From assembly GCA_947589635.1 (NCBI GenBank), contig CANQCC010000002.1:1-44854 (forward strand): a stretch of 44,854 bases of DNA, read 5' to 3'. Shown piece after piece: positions 1 to 7,793 of this stretch; within the stretch, counting starts at the first letter, position 1, and each line of letters opens with the position of its first letter. Both the position numbers and the translations under genes were made by a program. This stretch comes from an uncultured Clostridia bacterium. GTDB lineage: Bacteria; Bacillota; Clostridia; Christensenellales; CAG-917. The notes beneath the pieces were generated by a model. The model was not told the DNA's origin. It made no database searches and saw only the letters and a program-made list of their open reading frames with translations.

Positions 1-29
1 AAGCGCTCTACCAACTGAGCTATACCCCC
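1..29 (-). tRNA. tRNA, 5' part only (probably tRNA-Ala)
   Basis: Read on the minus strand, the first 29 bases give a tRNA 5' half: acceptor strand GGGGGTA, then TAGCTCAGTTGG (D arm) and GAGCGC. The anticodon lies beyond the window edge, so the isoacceptor is not proven. The GGGGGTATAGCTCAG start is typical of Bacillota tRNA-Ala, which is why Ala is the favoured guess. The gene has its own promoter just upstream (45-74). Confidence 0.8.
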
Positions 30-44
30 ATTGAATGCTATAAG

Positions 45-74
45 ATAATATCATCAGAGGTATGCGTTTGTCAA
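45..74 (-). promoter_or_regulatory. Sigma-A promoter for the tRNA
   Basis: On the minus strand TTGACA (69-74) and TATTAT (45-50) are separated by 18 bp and end about 15 bp before the tRNA 5' end. Spacing and sequence fit a strong vegetative promoter. Confidence 0.65.
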
Positions 75-111
75 TTGTTTTTTCCAAAAAATCGCGCGCT
101 TCTTTGCGGCG

Positions 112-1365
112 TTACTCTTTTGCGGCCGCTTTACGTTTGCGCTGACGGCGGGAGGGCTTGTAGGGCGGCAGTATGACCGTAAATACCGTGCCTTTGCCCT
201 CGACTCCGCGGCAGGTGATTGCTCCGCCGTGAGCCTGAGCGGTGGCGTAGGCGATGGAAAGTCCAAGGCCGAAGCTCTTGTTGTCCTCATTTTGGCGCGC
301 TCCGTCCGTGCGGTAAAAGCGGTCGAAAACGTGAGTCGCCTCCTCTTTGGTCACGCTTTCGCCGGTGTTCATGACGGACAGGCGGACGCGCTTTTTATCG
401 CCGGTAAGTTTAAGGCCGACCTTGCCGTTTTCAGAGCAATATTTGACCGCGTTGTCAAGCAGGATAACGACAAGCCTTTCAAGCGCGCGTTTGTCGCCGA
501 GCACGTTGAGTCCCGGCGTGATGGTAGTGACTATGTCCACGCCCTTTTCAAAGCAGACGGGCTCGAAACTGAGGCAGGCGCCCTCGCATACCGAACTGAA
601 ATCCAGCTGCTCGAAGGGCAGGACGGATTGCTCCAGCTTGCTTAGCTCCAGCATATTTGTGATGAGGTCCTGCATGCGGACGATCTGCGTGTCTATGCTC
701 TCTATCCAATGGATGTTGTCCGCGACCGTGGTCTCGGGCTCCGATTTTATGACGCTCAAGTTGGCGGCGATGACCGTGAGAGGGGTCTTAAGCTCGTGCG
801 AGGCGTTGGCGGTCAGATCGCGCTGTTTGGACATCGCGTCCGCGACCGGCTGCAAAAGCTTTGCCGAAAGCAGATAGGCTATGAGGGCGGCAAGCCCTAC
901 CGAACAACAATAAAGCAGCACCGTAAGAAGCCCGGTATTTAGGAGTTGCGAGCGATAGCCCGTCCTGTCTATGACCGCGATCACCTTAAAGTCGCCGTGC
1001 TCCGCGCTGTTGCAAATGAAGTAGTGTCCGCCGCATTTGAACTTGCCCGCTTTGCCCGTCGGGAAAGAGGCGGCCTGCTTTGCGAGGTCCTCCTTGCAGT
1101 CTTCAAGATAGGAGATGTCGTCCTTTATGACGCAGAAATTTTCGGCGATGTTGACGTACACAAAAAAGCACTTGAGGTTTTGCGGCGCGGTCTCGTTGTA
1201 GGCGTTTGGCGCCACGAGCGCCTTGTCAAGCGCGGAGGACATGTACGAATCGTTTGCGATGCAGATTATGCCGAAAAATCCGCCGAGAAGCAATGCCAAA
1301 AACACCGCCGCAATAAGCGTGGTGGCAAGGGTAAAAATAATTCTTTGCTTCCTGACGAGTTGCAT
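112..1365 (-). CDS. Sensor histidine kinase of a two-component system
   Basis: Membrane histidine kinase of 417 aa that autophosphorylates and passes phosphate to the regulator encoded just upstream. Visible parts: TM1 (about residues 9-35), an extracytoplasmic sensor segment (about 38-140) with several Cys, TM2 (about 145-167), then a HisKA H-box ASHELKTPL with the phospho-acceptor at His190. The ATPase domain has the N-box around Asn305 (LLDNAVKYC), an F-box region (VFDRFYR) and the G2 box GLGLS (366-370). No clear HAMP helix pair separates TM2 from HisKA, so the linker is short. The basic C-terminus (RRQRKRK) is unusual but harmless. It starts 43 bp after the regulator stops, so the pair is one operon. 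The ligand cannot be inferred; similar pairs near envelope genes often sense cell-wall stress. Confidence 0.93.
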   Translation of the reverse strand: MQLVRKQRIIFTLATTLIAAVFLALLLGGFFGIICIANDSYMSSALDKALVAPNAYNETAPQNLKCFFVYVNIAENFCVIKDDISYLEDCKEDLAKQAASFPTGKAGKFKCGGHYFICNSAEHGDFKVIAVIDRTGYRSQLLNTGLLTVLLYCCSVGLAALIAYLLSAKLLQPVADAMSKQRDLTANASHELKTPLTVIAANLSVIKSEPETTVADNIHWIESIDTQIVRMQDLITNMLELSKLEQSVLPFEQLDFSSVCEGACLSFEPVCFEKGVDIVTTITPGLNVLGDKRALERLVVILLDNAVKYCSENGKVGLKLTGDKKRVRLSVMNTGESVTKEEATHVFDRFYRTDGARQNEDNKSFGLGLSIAYATAQAHGGAITCRGVEGKGTVFTVILPPYKPSRRQRKRKAAAKE

Positions 1366-1408
1366 AAAAAGGACTTTATCTTATCATTTTGTACAATAAA
1401 CTGTCGGT

Positions 1409-2086
1409 TTATGACTTTTGTACAAGTCTGTAGCCTACGCCGCGCACGGATTCTATCGTGAAATTGGCGCCGAGGTGCGTAAGCTTTTTTCTTAAGAAGG
1501 ACATATACACCTCAAGGTTGTTGCTTTCAAAATCGCTGTTCATGCCCCACGCCTTGAGGATGAGGTCCTCCTTGGGAGCGACGAAACTTGGATATTCAAA
1601 CATATAGCGCAACAGCTCGAACTCCTTGCCGGTGAGGCCTATCTCGCCGTTTGGGGTGGACAGCACGTAGGTGGTCAGATCGAGCGAAGCGTTTGCAAAC
1701 TCCAGCTTATTGTCGCTTACAAGCTTGCCTTTGCGCCTCAGCACCGCGCGCATGCGGGCAAGCAGCTCGCCGGTGGAGAACGGCTTTGAAACATAGTCGT
1801 CCGCGCCTCTGTCAAGCCCCGTGATCTTATCGTTTTCGTCGGTCAGGGCGGTGAGCATTATGACGGGAGTGTCCATCTTTTTGCGGCGGATCTCGCTCAA
1901 CAGGTCAAAACCGTTCATTTTGGGCATGATGACGTCAAGTAAAATGAGGTCGTACATCCCTGTGGACGCGAAATTAAGACCGTCCGCGCCGTCGTATACG
2001 CAGTCCACGTCATATCCGTCTTTCGTCAACATTTTTGCGAGCGCTCTTGACAGCTCTCTTTCGTCTTCGACAAGTAAAACACGCAT
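1409..2086 (-). CDS. OmpR/PhoB-family response regulator
   Basis: 225 aa DNA-binding response regulator partnered with the downstream kinase. The receiver domain (about 1-115) has the acidic pocket ED at residues 7-8, phospho-acceptor Asp51 (LLLDVIMP), the Thr/Ala switch region MLTAL and Lys101 in VSKPF. The C-terminal winged helix (about 130-222) ends in the family signature VRGVGYRL. An ideal AGGAGG at 2093-2098 sits 6 bp before the ATG. The gene is transcribed first in the operon from a TTGTTT-N17-TATAAT promoter. Target genes are unknown; the divergent surface-protein cluster starting at 2270 is one possible target by proximity only. Confidence 0.95.
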   Translation of the reverse strand: MRVLLVEDERELSRALAKMLTKDGYDVDCVYDGADGLNFASTGMYDLILLDVIMPKMNGFDLLSEIRRKKMDTPVIMLTALTDENDKITGLDRGADDYVSKPFSTGELLARMRAVLRRKGKLVSDNKLEFANASLDLTTYVLSTPNGEIGLTGKEFELLRYMFEYPSFVAPKEDLILKAWGMNSDFESNNLEVYMSFLRKKLTHLGANFTIESVRGVGYRLVQKS

Positions 2087-2102
2087 AACTGCCTCCTTTT
2101 TG

Positions 2103-2131
2103 ATTATAGTATTTTTTTATAATTAAAACAA
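2103..2131 (-). promoter_or_regulatory. Sigma-A promoter of the two-component operon
   Basis: Minus-strand TTGTTT (2126-2131), 17 bp spacer of almost pure A/T, and TATAAT (2103-2108), ending about 15 bp before the start codon. The AT-rich spacer contrasts with the GC-rich surroundings. Confidence 0.6.
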
Positions 2132-2269
2132 CATTAAATTTGCCTTTATTTGCCTGACGCCTCGCCTCGCAAATAAAGAGGGGGCGATAATTGTAATAAT
2201 ATATATGACGCATCTTATCGTGCGCTTGCAAGGCGGGCGCGCGCGTGATAAAATATAGCCGAGGTATCT

Positions 2270-4015
2270 ATGCAAAAAAGCTTGCGCGTTTTCTCATTGA
2301 TCATGCTTGTCGCGCTGACGGCGATCGTCGCGTGCGGCTTTTCGTTTGGGTGCGCGGCGCGCGAGGCATATGCGGCGGGCAATATCAAGTTTATAATTTC
2401 CGCCAAAGCCGCTCCGGACGGCGCAGACTACGGCTATGATTGGACGCTCACCTGCAAGACGGACGAGGGCGAAGAGGTGCTGGCAAGGGCGCAGTACGCC
2501 TATTTTATTGACCCCGACAATCGCAATACCGACGTAGTGCCGGGCGCGGTTTTTGTTGAAAAAATAAGGGATTATCTTAGTAAAAGTGGGCAAAGCGAAC
2601 CCTATACAAACTTCGACGTGACCTTTGATTTGCCCAAGTTTAGCTCAAGTATAAGCGAAAACCGCGTCACGGGCTATTCCGAGACGGGCACCGCGGATAT
2701 AGGATTAAGCGCGGAAGTCCCAAATATGATCAACGCGAACCAGGGCGAAACGGACGCCAACGCGAAGCTCAGCCTGCAATATAAGGTTGGCTTGGACGGA
2801 GTATACAGGACCCAGAACGGCGGACAAACGGAGGGAGACACGTTGTACTTCGGCGCGGGCGTGCCGGTTGGCGTATACTATGTAAGATACGCCGCTATGA
2901 CGGAGGTCTATTTGAATATAAACATGGAGCCCGAAGCACCGAAAAAGTGCGAAGTCTATCAATATGGCGAAGACTTTGAATGCGAGATAGTAAAATCCCC
3001 GGCTCCTGTTCCGGACGTGGACAGGGTCATCACGGCGACGTACGGGACTATCATAAGCAGCACTTACTCTTTGATAGAGCCGCGCCCGAGAAACGGACAA
3101 TTTGAGGCGTACGACGATAGTTATAGCGGCGACGATTTGCTTACGGTGGGCGAATATACCGTAAAATATCGCTTTAATTCTTATAACGAAAACTATACCC
3201 CCAGCGAGGCGGTCTCATTTACGCTGAGGATAGTCCCGCGCGAAGTTACCGTGTACGTGGGCAACGTAAGCTCGCACAAGGGCGACCCCTGTCGCGACCT
3301 CGAAAAGGAAGTCGCCGTAAGCGTATCCGCTTTGTCGCTTATCGGGGAAGATACGCAGGAAGACCTCGGCATGCAGCTGTTTGTTAGAAATTTCGACAAG
3401 GATAAGGCGGGCATTTACTTTATCGACGTAAGTTTTTCAAACCCCAACTACACGCCGGTCGTGCAAAACGCGGAGGGATCGCCGGTGCCTTACGGAGTGT
3501 ACAGGGTGTTTGAGTATCGCTATGACGTCGTGGCGACGGACGGGAAAAAATTTATAGTATGCTGCGACAATATAGAAGGCGTGGAAGTCGCGATAGTCGC
3601 CAATCCCGTCTCGGACGAAATTATCGGCGTGGACGGCGAAAACGGCAGGATCGGACTTAGGGCGATGGCGTCTTACACCGTGATGTTTTGGCGCCTTGAG
3701 GAGAGGGTCACTCCCCCCGAAGCGTACAGCGTGGAGTGGGTGGACCCCATGGACGGCGCGATAGCGTATTCGCTGTATGACAGCTCGGGCGAGAGCGACG
3801 GCAGAGACCTGCAACCTCTGTTGAGCGGCGTAAATACCCTGACCATCCCCGCCTATCTCGACTCGTTTATTCTGTACGCGGAGGACAAGCTGCCCGTCGT
3901 TGAAAACGTCTGGCAGTGGTACAACATCTTGCTGATATCGCTGTGCGGATCGCTCGCTTTGGCGGTGGCATTTACGCTTGCGGCGGCGGCAAGAAGAAGG
4001 AGGAGAGTATGGTGA
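2270..4015 (+). CDS. Secreted, membrane-anchored surface protein with MBG-like domains
   Basis: 581 aa. An N-terminal signal segment (about 1-37) contains two possible exits: an IVAC lipobox with Cys22, or signal peptidase I cleavage after AYAA. The long extracellular part is beta-rich. Residues about 250-420 resemble the bacterial MBG/Ig-like repeats found in surface adhesins: an ATYG start, then a VGEYTVKYRF strand and a closing strand VPREVTVYV, followed by a second divergent copy. A single TM near residues 548-570 and a terminal RRRRR stop-transfer anchor it with the C-terminus inside. GAGG at 2261-2264 supports the ATG. Its stop overlaps the next start, so the two are co-translated. The ligand is unknown. 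Confidence 0.7.
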   Translation: MQKSLRVFSLIMLVALTAIVACGFSFGCAAREAYAAGNIKFIISAKAAPDGADYGYDWTLTCKTDEGEEVLARAQYAYFIDPDNRNTDVVPGAVFVEKIRDYLSKSGQSEPYTNFDVTFDLPKFSSSISENRVTGYSETGTADIGLSAEVPNMINANQGETDANAKLSLQYKVGLDGVYRTQNGGQTEGDTLYFGAGVPVGVYYVRYAAMTEVYLNINMEPEAPKKCEVYQYGEDFECEIVKSPAPVPDVDRVITATYGTIISSTYSLIEPRPRNGQFEAYDDSYSGDDLLTVGEYTVKYRFNSYNENYTPSEAVSFTLRIVPREVTVYVGNVSSHKGDPCRDLEKEVAVSVSALSLIGEDTQEDLGMQLFVRNFDKDKAGIYFIDVSFSNPNYTPVVQNAEGSPVPYGVYRVFEYRYDVVATDGKKFIVCCDNIEGVEVAIVANPVSDEIIGVDGENGRIGLRAMASYTVMFWRLEERVTPPEAYSVEWVDPMDGAIAYSLYDSSGESDGRDLQPLLSGVNTLTIPAYLDSFILYAEDKLPVVENVWQWYNILLISLCGSLALAVAFTLAAAARRRRRVW

Positions 4016-4668
4016 GCATCATCATTGCGCTTTCAAAGACATATTCTCTTACCTTGGGACTTGCCCTGGCGGCAGTCGCGCTTGCGGCGATAGTTACGGT
4101 CGCGGCGATAGAGTTTGCAAGGCTGAAAGAGAGGGAAAAGAAGTTGCTCGGCAGCGACGAATACCGCCATATCCCGCGCCCGAAGCCTAAGATCGTTACG
4201 CCCGAAGAGGAGAAGCGAGAGGCTAAACGCGAGGAAAAAAAGAAACAAAAACAGGCGGGCAAACTCAACGCGGACGGGACCGCCAAACCCAAGCGCGGAA
4301 AAAAGAAAAAGCAGCCGAAGTTTGTGTTTACGGTAAGCGATGAAGCCCGCGACGGCATACCTGAGGAGCTTCCCGCCGAAAAAGAGGAGCCGAAATTTGA
4401 AGAGGGCGACGAGCCCGTAGAGAATTTGCTTGACGAAAGCTCGATGGACAAGTCCTCGCCGGATACGGACGGGGAAGTCCAAAGTTTGGAAAGAAAAGCG
4501 GAAGAGAACGCGAATAATATAAATAGCGCAGCGTGCGAAAACGATAAAAATATGCACGGCGAAGAGGAAGAAATCGCAAAAAATACGGACGGCAAAGCCG
4601 GAAACAACGTCGCGCCCGAAGGTTCTAATGGCGAAGGGAAAGAGGCTTGCGAAGGGGGCGAGGCATGA
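4009..4668 (+). CDS. Single-pass membrane protein with long charged cytoplasmic tail
   Basis: 219 aa using the ATG at 4009, chosen because GGAGGAG precedes it and it overlaps the previous stop codon by the usual few bases; a longer frame from 3916 lacks a ribosome site. One TM (about residues 10-33, rich in Ala/Val) is followed by a Lys/Glu-rich stretch (about 40-105, runs of REEKKK) and then a Glu/Asp/Asn-rich acidic tail to the end. No enzymatic motif is visible. The gene lies between a surface protein and a metal-efflux gene, with stop/start overlaps on both sides, so the three are translationally coupled. A scaffold role at the membrane is possible, but this is inference. Confidence 0.65.
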   Translation: MVSIIIALSKTYSLTLGLALAAVALAAIVTVAAIEFARLKEREKKLLGSDEYRHIPRPKPKIVTPEEEKREAKREEKKKQKQAGKLNADGTAKPKRGKKKKQPKFVFTVSDEARDGIPEELPAEKEEPKFEEGDEPVENLLDESSMDKSSPDTDGEVQSLERKAEENANNINSAACENDKNMHGEEEEIAKNTDGKAGNNVAPEGSNGEGKEACEGGEA

Positions 4669-5726
4669 AAAAACGCATAAAGACCGCTCTCATTCTGCTT
4701 GGGATAGGCGTGGCAGTCAACATCGCGCTTGCGATAGTCAAGATGTACGTCGGGTTGAGTTCCAACAGCCTTATGATAATGCTCGACGCAATGAACAGCT
4801 TTTTTGACATCATCACCACGGCGGTCGCGGTGTTCGCGTTTGTCGCGCTGATTGTGCCAAGATCCGAAAAGGCGCCGCATGGATACGGCAGAAGCGAATA
4901 TCTTGCAAGCTTTGTCGTGGCGGTGGTCTCGGTAGTCATGGGCGGGCTGTTCTTTATCCGCTCTCTCAACCGCATGGCCATGCCGGAGCCGGTGTGGTTC
5001 GGCGCGGAAAGCTGCGCACTTATCGCGGTGGCGATCCCCGTCAAGTTGGCCATCGCGATCTCATACAAATTGTTCAACAAAAAGTTGCGCTCCAAGGCGA
5101 TAGAGGCGATATCCATAGACAGCTTTCTTGACGCGGCGATAACGACGGCGTCCCTCATCTCCTTCGTCGTGTCAAGTCGGGTAAACTACGCGGTGGACGC
5201 CATATTTGGCATAGTCACAAGCATAGTCGTCATCCTCTTCGCGATAAAGGCGGTCGTCGACAGCGTGAAGTCCGTCGTAAGGGGCGACGACGGCGACATA
5301 AGGCAGGACGTGGAGACGGCGCTCAACGAGGTCGCGGGCATAAAGCGCATCGTCTCAGTGGACGTGCACGATTACGGCTATGGCGAAAAGGACGTCTCGG
5401 CGTTTGTGGAATTTGAGGACGGCGCTTCCGCCCTTGACGTCGCCTCTTTAAGCCGCGAGGTAGAGGACAAATATACAGAGAGAGTGCGTCCCGATTTTGT
5501 CGTGAACATCAGGCTTATCCCGTCTTGCGAAAGCGCTCCCGCGCAGGAGACTTCCTCCGGGGCGGAAGACGGAAATCGATCGGAAGGGGATATTCAAACG
5601 GAAAGCGGGAGCCAAGCGGAAAGTAAAAATCTACCTGAAGTAAGTATTCAAACAGAAGCCCCGCATGGAGAGGTTGCGTCTCGTGAGGAAATCGAATATT
5701 CTCTCCAATCGGAAAACCAAGAATGA
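4665..5726 (+). CDS. Cation diffusion facilitator transporter, probably Mn2+ efflux
   Basis: 353 aa, ATG 4665 overlapping the previous stop as ATGA. Six hydrophobic segments fill residues about 8-210, followed by the cytoplasmic CDF domain (about 215-285) that senses metal and dimerises. The transport site reads NxxxD in TM2 (Asn44, Asp48) and DxxxD in TM5 (Asp152, Asp156). Zinc transporters of this family normally carry HxxxD; the N-D-D-D set is the one described for Mn exporters such as MntE. This makes manganese export the best guess. After the CDF domain there is an extra tail of about 65 residues, rich in Glu, Gln and Ser with repeated QTE/QAE units, not usual in the family. A bidirectional terminator follows. 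Confidence 0.88.
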   Translation: MKKRIKTALILLGIGVAVNIALAIVKMYVGLSSNSLMIMLDAMNSFFDIITTAVAVFAFVALIVPRSEKAPHGYGRSEYLASFVVAVVSVVMGGLFFIRSLNRMAMPEPVWFGAESCALIAVAIPVKLAIAISYKLFNKKLRSKAIEAISIDSFLDAAITTASLISFVVSSRVNYAVDAIFGIVTSIVVILFAIKAVVDSVKSVVRGDDGDIRQDVETALNEVAGIKRIVSVDVHDYGYGEKDVSAFVEFEDGASALDVASLSREVEDKYTERVRPDFVVNIRLIPSCESAPAQETSSGAEDGNRSEGDIQTESGSQAESKNLPEVSIQTEAPHGEVASREEIEYSLQSENQE

Positions 5727-5751
5727 GTTTTTGATCGAATGTCGCAAATAA

Positions 5752-5784
5752 AAAAGCGCTTCTCGTCATGCGAGGGGCGCTTTT
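5752..5784. terminator. Bidirectional intrinsic terminator
   Basis: A 14-bp stem (5752-5765 with 5771-5784, two G-U pairs) with a 5-nt loop, flanked by A-runs on the left and T-runs on the right. It sits between the convergent efflux transporter and esterase genes and can serve both. Confidence 0.85.
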
Positions 5785-5805
5785 ATGCGCTTTGATAATC
5801 GCGTT

Positions 5806-6708
5806 TTACATGCAGCTTTTGAAGAAGTCGCACATCGCGCGGTTTGCGGCCTCGGATTCCTCCCAATCCCAATACAGCACGTTGAACACATGCACAAGTT
5901 TATGCTCTTTGACGTAGGGGGCGTCAAGGAAGAACAGCTCCGCCTTGGTGCCCTGAGCGCGCACCGCCTCGTAGGCGCGTTTTGTGGACTCGCGCAAAAA
6001 ATCGGCGTATGCGGAGATGAAGAAGCAAGGGCAGATATCCTTTTGCAGCGTGGCGGTAAAAGACGCCATCTCGCGGATATCGCCTTTAAGATAACCTTTG
6101 CCGAGTATGGGATTGAAGTACAGCTTCATAAGCCCTTTGGGCAGCGCGAACATGTCGAGGGGATCCGCGGCTGGGCAGATGAGACCTGCCGCCTTGACGT
6201 CGACCGACGGCGTAACGTCATAATATTTTTGCAGCTCCTCGCTCTTTATTATGTTGGCGACAAGCCCCGCGATATGTCCTCCCGCGCTGTCTCCAGCAAT
6301 GAAGAAGTTGTCCATGTCGAGGGCGAGTTGCTCCGCGTGCTCCGCCACGTACTTCATGGCGGCAAACACGTCGCCTATCTGCGCCTTGATATCCGCTTCC
6401 GGCGCGAGGCGGTAGCTTATGTCCACCACCGCAAAGCCATAGCGCACAAGAGAACGGCAATAATATTCGTTCAGCTCCTTGTCGCCATAGTACCAGCCCC
6501 CGCCGTGTACGTCCATGATGACGGGCAACTTGCCATCCGCGCCCTTTGGACGATATACGTTGAGGGTGTGCATGGCGTGGCCGTCTCCCGCGTAGTCTAT
6601 GTCAAGCTGAGCCTCGTCGAAGTCGGGCGCGACTTGCGCCGCCATGCGCTTTTTGTCAAGCCGCTCGGTGCGTTTCCAGAACGCTTTTATGATGGGATTT
6701 GTCTTCAT
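5806..6708 (-). CDS. Alpha/beta hydrolase, esterase/lipase (HSL/BD-FAE type)
   Basis: 300 aa serine hydrolase, likely an esterase acting on acylated small molecules or carbohydrates. The oxyanion-hole motif HGGGW lies at about residues 68-72, the nucleophile elbow GDSAGGH with Ser141, then a likely acid in SAYADFLRES and the catalytic His in KLVHVF near the C-terminus. The longest frame starts at 6765, but ATG 6708 is preceded by GGCGGAG at the right distance and its sequence begins as the family does. It is transcribed alone from a TTGATT-N17-TATATT promoter and ends at the shared terminator. No signal peptide is seen, so it is cytoplasmic. The substrate is unknown. Confidence 0.88.
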   Translation of the reverse strand: MKTNPIIKAFWKRTERLDKKRMAAQVAPDFDEAQLDIDYAGDGHAMHTLNVYRPKGADGKLPVIMDVHGGGWYYGDKELNEYYCRSLVRYGFAVVDISYRLAPEADIKAQIGDVFAAMKYVAEHAEQLALDMDNFFIAGDSAGGHIAGLVANIIKSEELQKYYDVTPSVDVKAAGLICPAADPLDMFALPKGLMKLYFNPILGKGYLKGDIREMASFTATLQKDICPCFFISAYADFLRESTKRAYEAVRAQGTKAELFFLDAPYVKEHKLVHVFNVLYWDWEESEAANRAMCDFFKSCM

Positions 6709-6736
6709 AATCTCCGCCTTATATTTTGATATATTA

Positions 6737-6765
6737 AATATAATACTTATTTTGCATAAAATCAA
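6737..6765 (-). promoter_or_regulatory. Promoter of the esterase gene
   Basis: Minus-strand TTGATT (6760-6765), 17 bp spacer, TATATT (6737-6742), about 28 bp ahead of the chosen start. This also shows that the longer frame starting at 6765 would begin inside the promoter. Confidence 0.6.
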
Positions 6766-6851
6766 TACCGCCTATGCTCTCAATTTTCTTCGAGGCGGGA
6801 GGAGAGATAACGCCGCGGCGCCGCCTTGCGCAAAAAAATTGTCTCAAACCC

Positions 6852-6880
6852 TTGATTTTGGATAAAATATGATATATAAT
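6852..6880 (+). promoter_or_regulatory. Promoter of tmRNA
   Basis: TTGATT (6852-6857), 17 bp, TATAAT (6875-6880). The expected transcript start is near 6887, giving a short leader before the RNase P cleavage site at 6906. Confidence 0.75.
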
Positions 6881-6905
6881 CACTGCACGCTCAGGCGCAC
6901 GATTT

Positions 6906-7264
6906 GGGGGTGTACCGGAATCGACAGTCGTTTTGAAGCGGTATAAGCACGCCGTAGGCTCGGCTACGTTAAAACGGAACGTTAAAATTAAACGCAAACA
7001 AAACTCAAAAGAGTGCTCCGGCACTCGCCTTCGCTGCGTAATCAGTCAGCGCGTCGCCCCGAGGTTTTCTGTTTCCTCGGCAAGCGGCGTCAGAAAAACA
7101 GACAACGCGACCCCATCGCCCGCTAAGGTCGTTGTCATTAAGGGCTTATCAAACTAAGGCTTGCCGGTGAGCCGAAGCGCGAAACATCCAATCACCCGCT
7201 AAGCGTGTAGAAAGTGCCGAACATGAGCGGTTGGACCGGGGTCCGACTCCCCGCACCTCCACCA
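6906..7264 (+). ncRNA. ssrA: Transfer-messenger RNA (tmRNA), trans-translation
   Basis: Rescues stalled ribosomes and tags the unfinished protein for proteolysis. The acceptor stem pairs 5' GGGGGTG (6906-6912) with CACCTCC (7254-7260), and contains a G3-U pair, the AlaRS identity element; CCA (7262-7264) is encoded. The T arm is GGTCCGACTCC. The resume codon is GCA at 6994 and the tag frame runs to TAA 7039-7041, reading ANKTQKSAPALAFAA. Several GC-rich pseudoknot-like stems fill 7045-7200. Length (359 nt) is normal for a one-piece tmRNA. The tag ends in FAA rather than the commoner LAA. Confidence 0.96.
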
Positions 7265-7268
7265 GCAA

Positions 7269-7357
7269 AAAAATGCACATCGACATGGTGTGCATTTTTA
7301 TATCCCAAAATCAGCAGATTTTGGGAAAATGCACACATACATGTCATGAGCATTTTT
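7269..7357 (+). terminator. Three consecutive hairpins after tmRNA
   Basis: First: 11-bp stem 7269-7279 with 7289-7299 followed by T-rich sequence. Second: perfect 9-bp stem CCCAAAATC (7304-7312) with GATTTTGGG (7317-7325). Third: AAAATGC (7326-7332) with GCATTTT (7350-7356) and a T-run. The first and third are typical intrinsic terminators; the middle one has no T-tract and is unexplained. The remaining stretch to 7497 shows no gene. Confidence 0.75.
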
Positions 7358-7497
7358 TTGCCACTCCGCGCACAAAAAACTTAACGCTCATGATACTGCG
7401 CGTGCAAGAAGAGACAAGAGGACGCTCCAAGACGCTTGTATGATTCGCTATTTTTTGTGCTTGGGTTCCGCCCGGACATGTGGCGAAAGCGCCGATT

Positions 7498-7710
7498 TCA
7501 GATATCTGTCAAGCCCAATAAGTAGTCTACAGACACGCCGTAAAATTGTGAAAACTCCGCAAGCAGGGAGAGAGGCGGCTCGCGTTGATCTTTTTCATAA
7601 TGGAGATACGTCACGCTGTTCAAGCCAAATTTCGCAGCGCACTGCTTTTGAGTCATGCCGCGCTCCTCGCGCAATTCTTTCAACCGTTCGCCTAAAATTA
7701 TCGTTGTCAT
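7498..7710 (-). CDS. XRE-family helix-turn-helix transcription regulator
   Basis: 70 aa, essentially only the HTH domain (LGERLKELREERGMTQKQCA, then the recognition helix region NSVTYLHYEKDQREP, ending VSVDYLLGL). This is the small phage/element-type repressor fold, with no sensory domain. It is divergent from the zinc-ribbon membrane gene at 7794, and two palindromic operators lie between them, so it very likely represses that gene and possibly itself. The ATG has no obvious ribosome site upstream. It sits directly downstream of tmRNA, a common integration locus, in DNA richer in A/T than the surroundings. Confidence 0.88.
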   Translation of the reverse strand: MTTIILGERLKELREERGMTQKQCAAKFGLNSVTYLHYEKDQREPPLSLLAEFSQFYGVSVDYLLGLTDI

Positions 7711-7714
7711 ATAC

Positions 7715-7743
7715 TTGACATACTACCATTTTGGTAATAAAAT
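7715..7743 (+). promoter_or_regulatory. Promoter of the zinc-ribbon membrane gene
   Basis: TTGACA (7715-7720), 17 bp spacer, TAAAAT (7738-7743): a strong vegetative promoter. Operator 1 lies entirely in the spacer, so bound repressor would exclude RNA polymerase. Confidence 0.75.
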
Positions 7744-7766
7744 ATTCATAAACTACCAATTTGGTA
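7724..7766. promoter_or_regulatory. Pair of palindromic operators for the XRE repressor
   Basis: TACCA-N3-TGGTA occurs twice: 7724-7736 (spacer TTT) and 7754-7766 (spacer ATT). The centres are exactly 30 bp apart, close to three helical turns, so two dimers would bind on the same face. One covers the promoter spacer, the other the start of the transcript. The assignment to the adjacent XRE protein is inferred from position. Confidence 0.8.
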
Positions 7767-7793
7767 ATACTACAATTATTATGGGAGGCGTAA

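Noticed and set aside
5785..6729. 314-aa plus-strand open frame opposite the esterase
   Set aside because: Mirror of the esterase gene, which has its triad, promoter and ribosome site.
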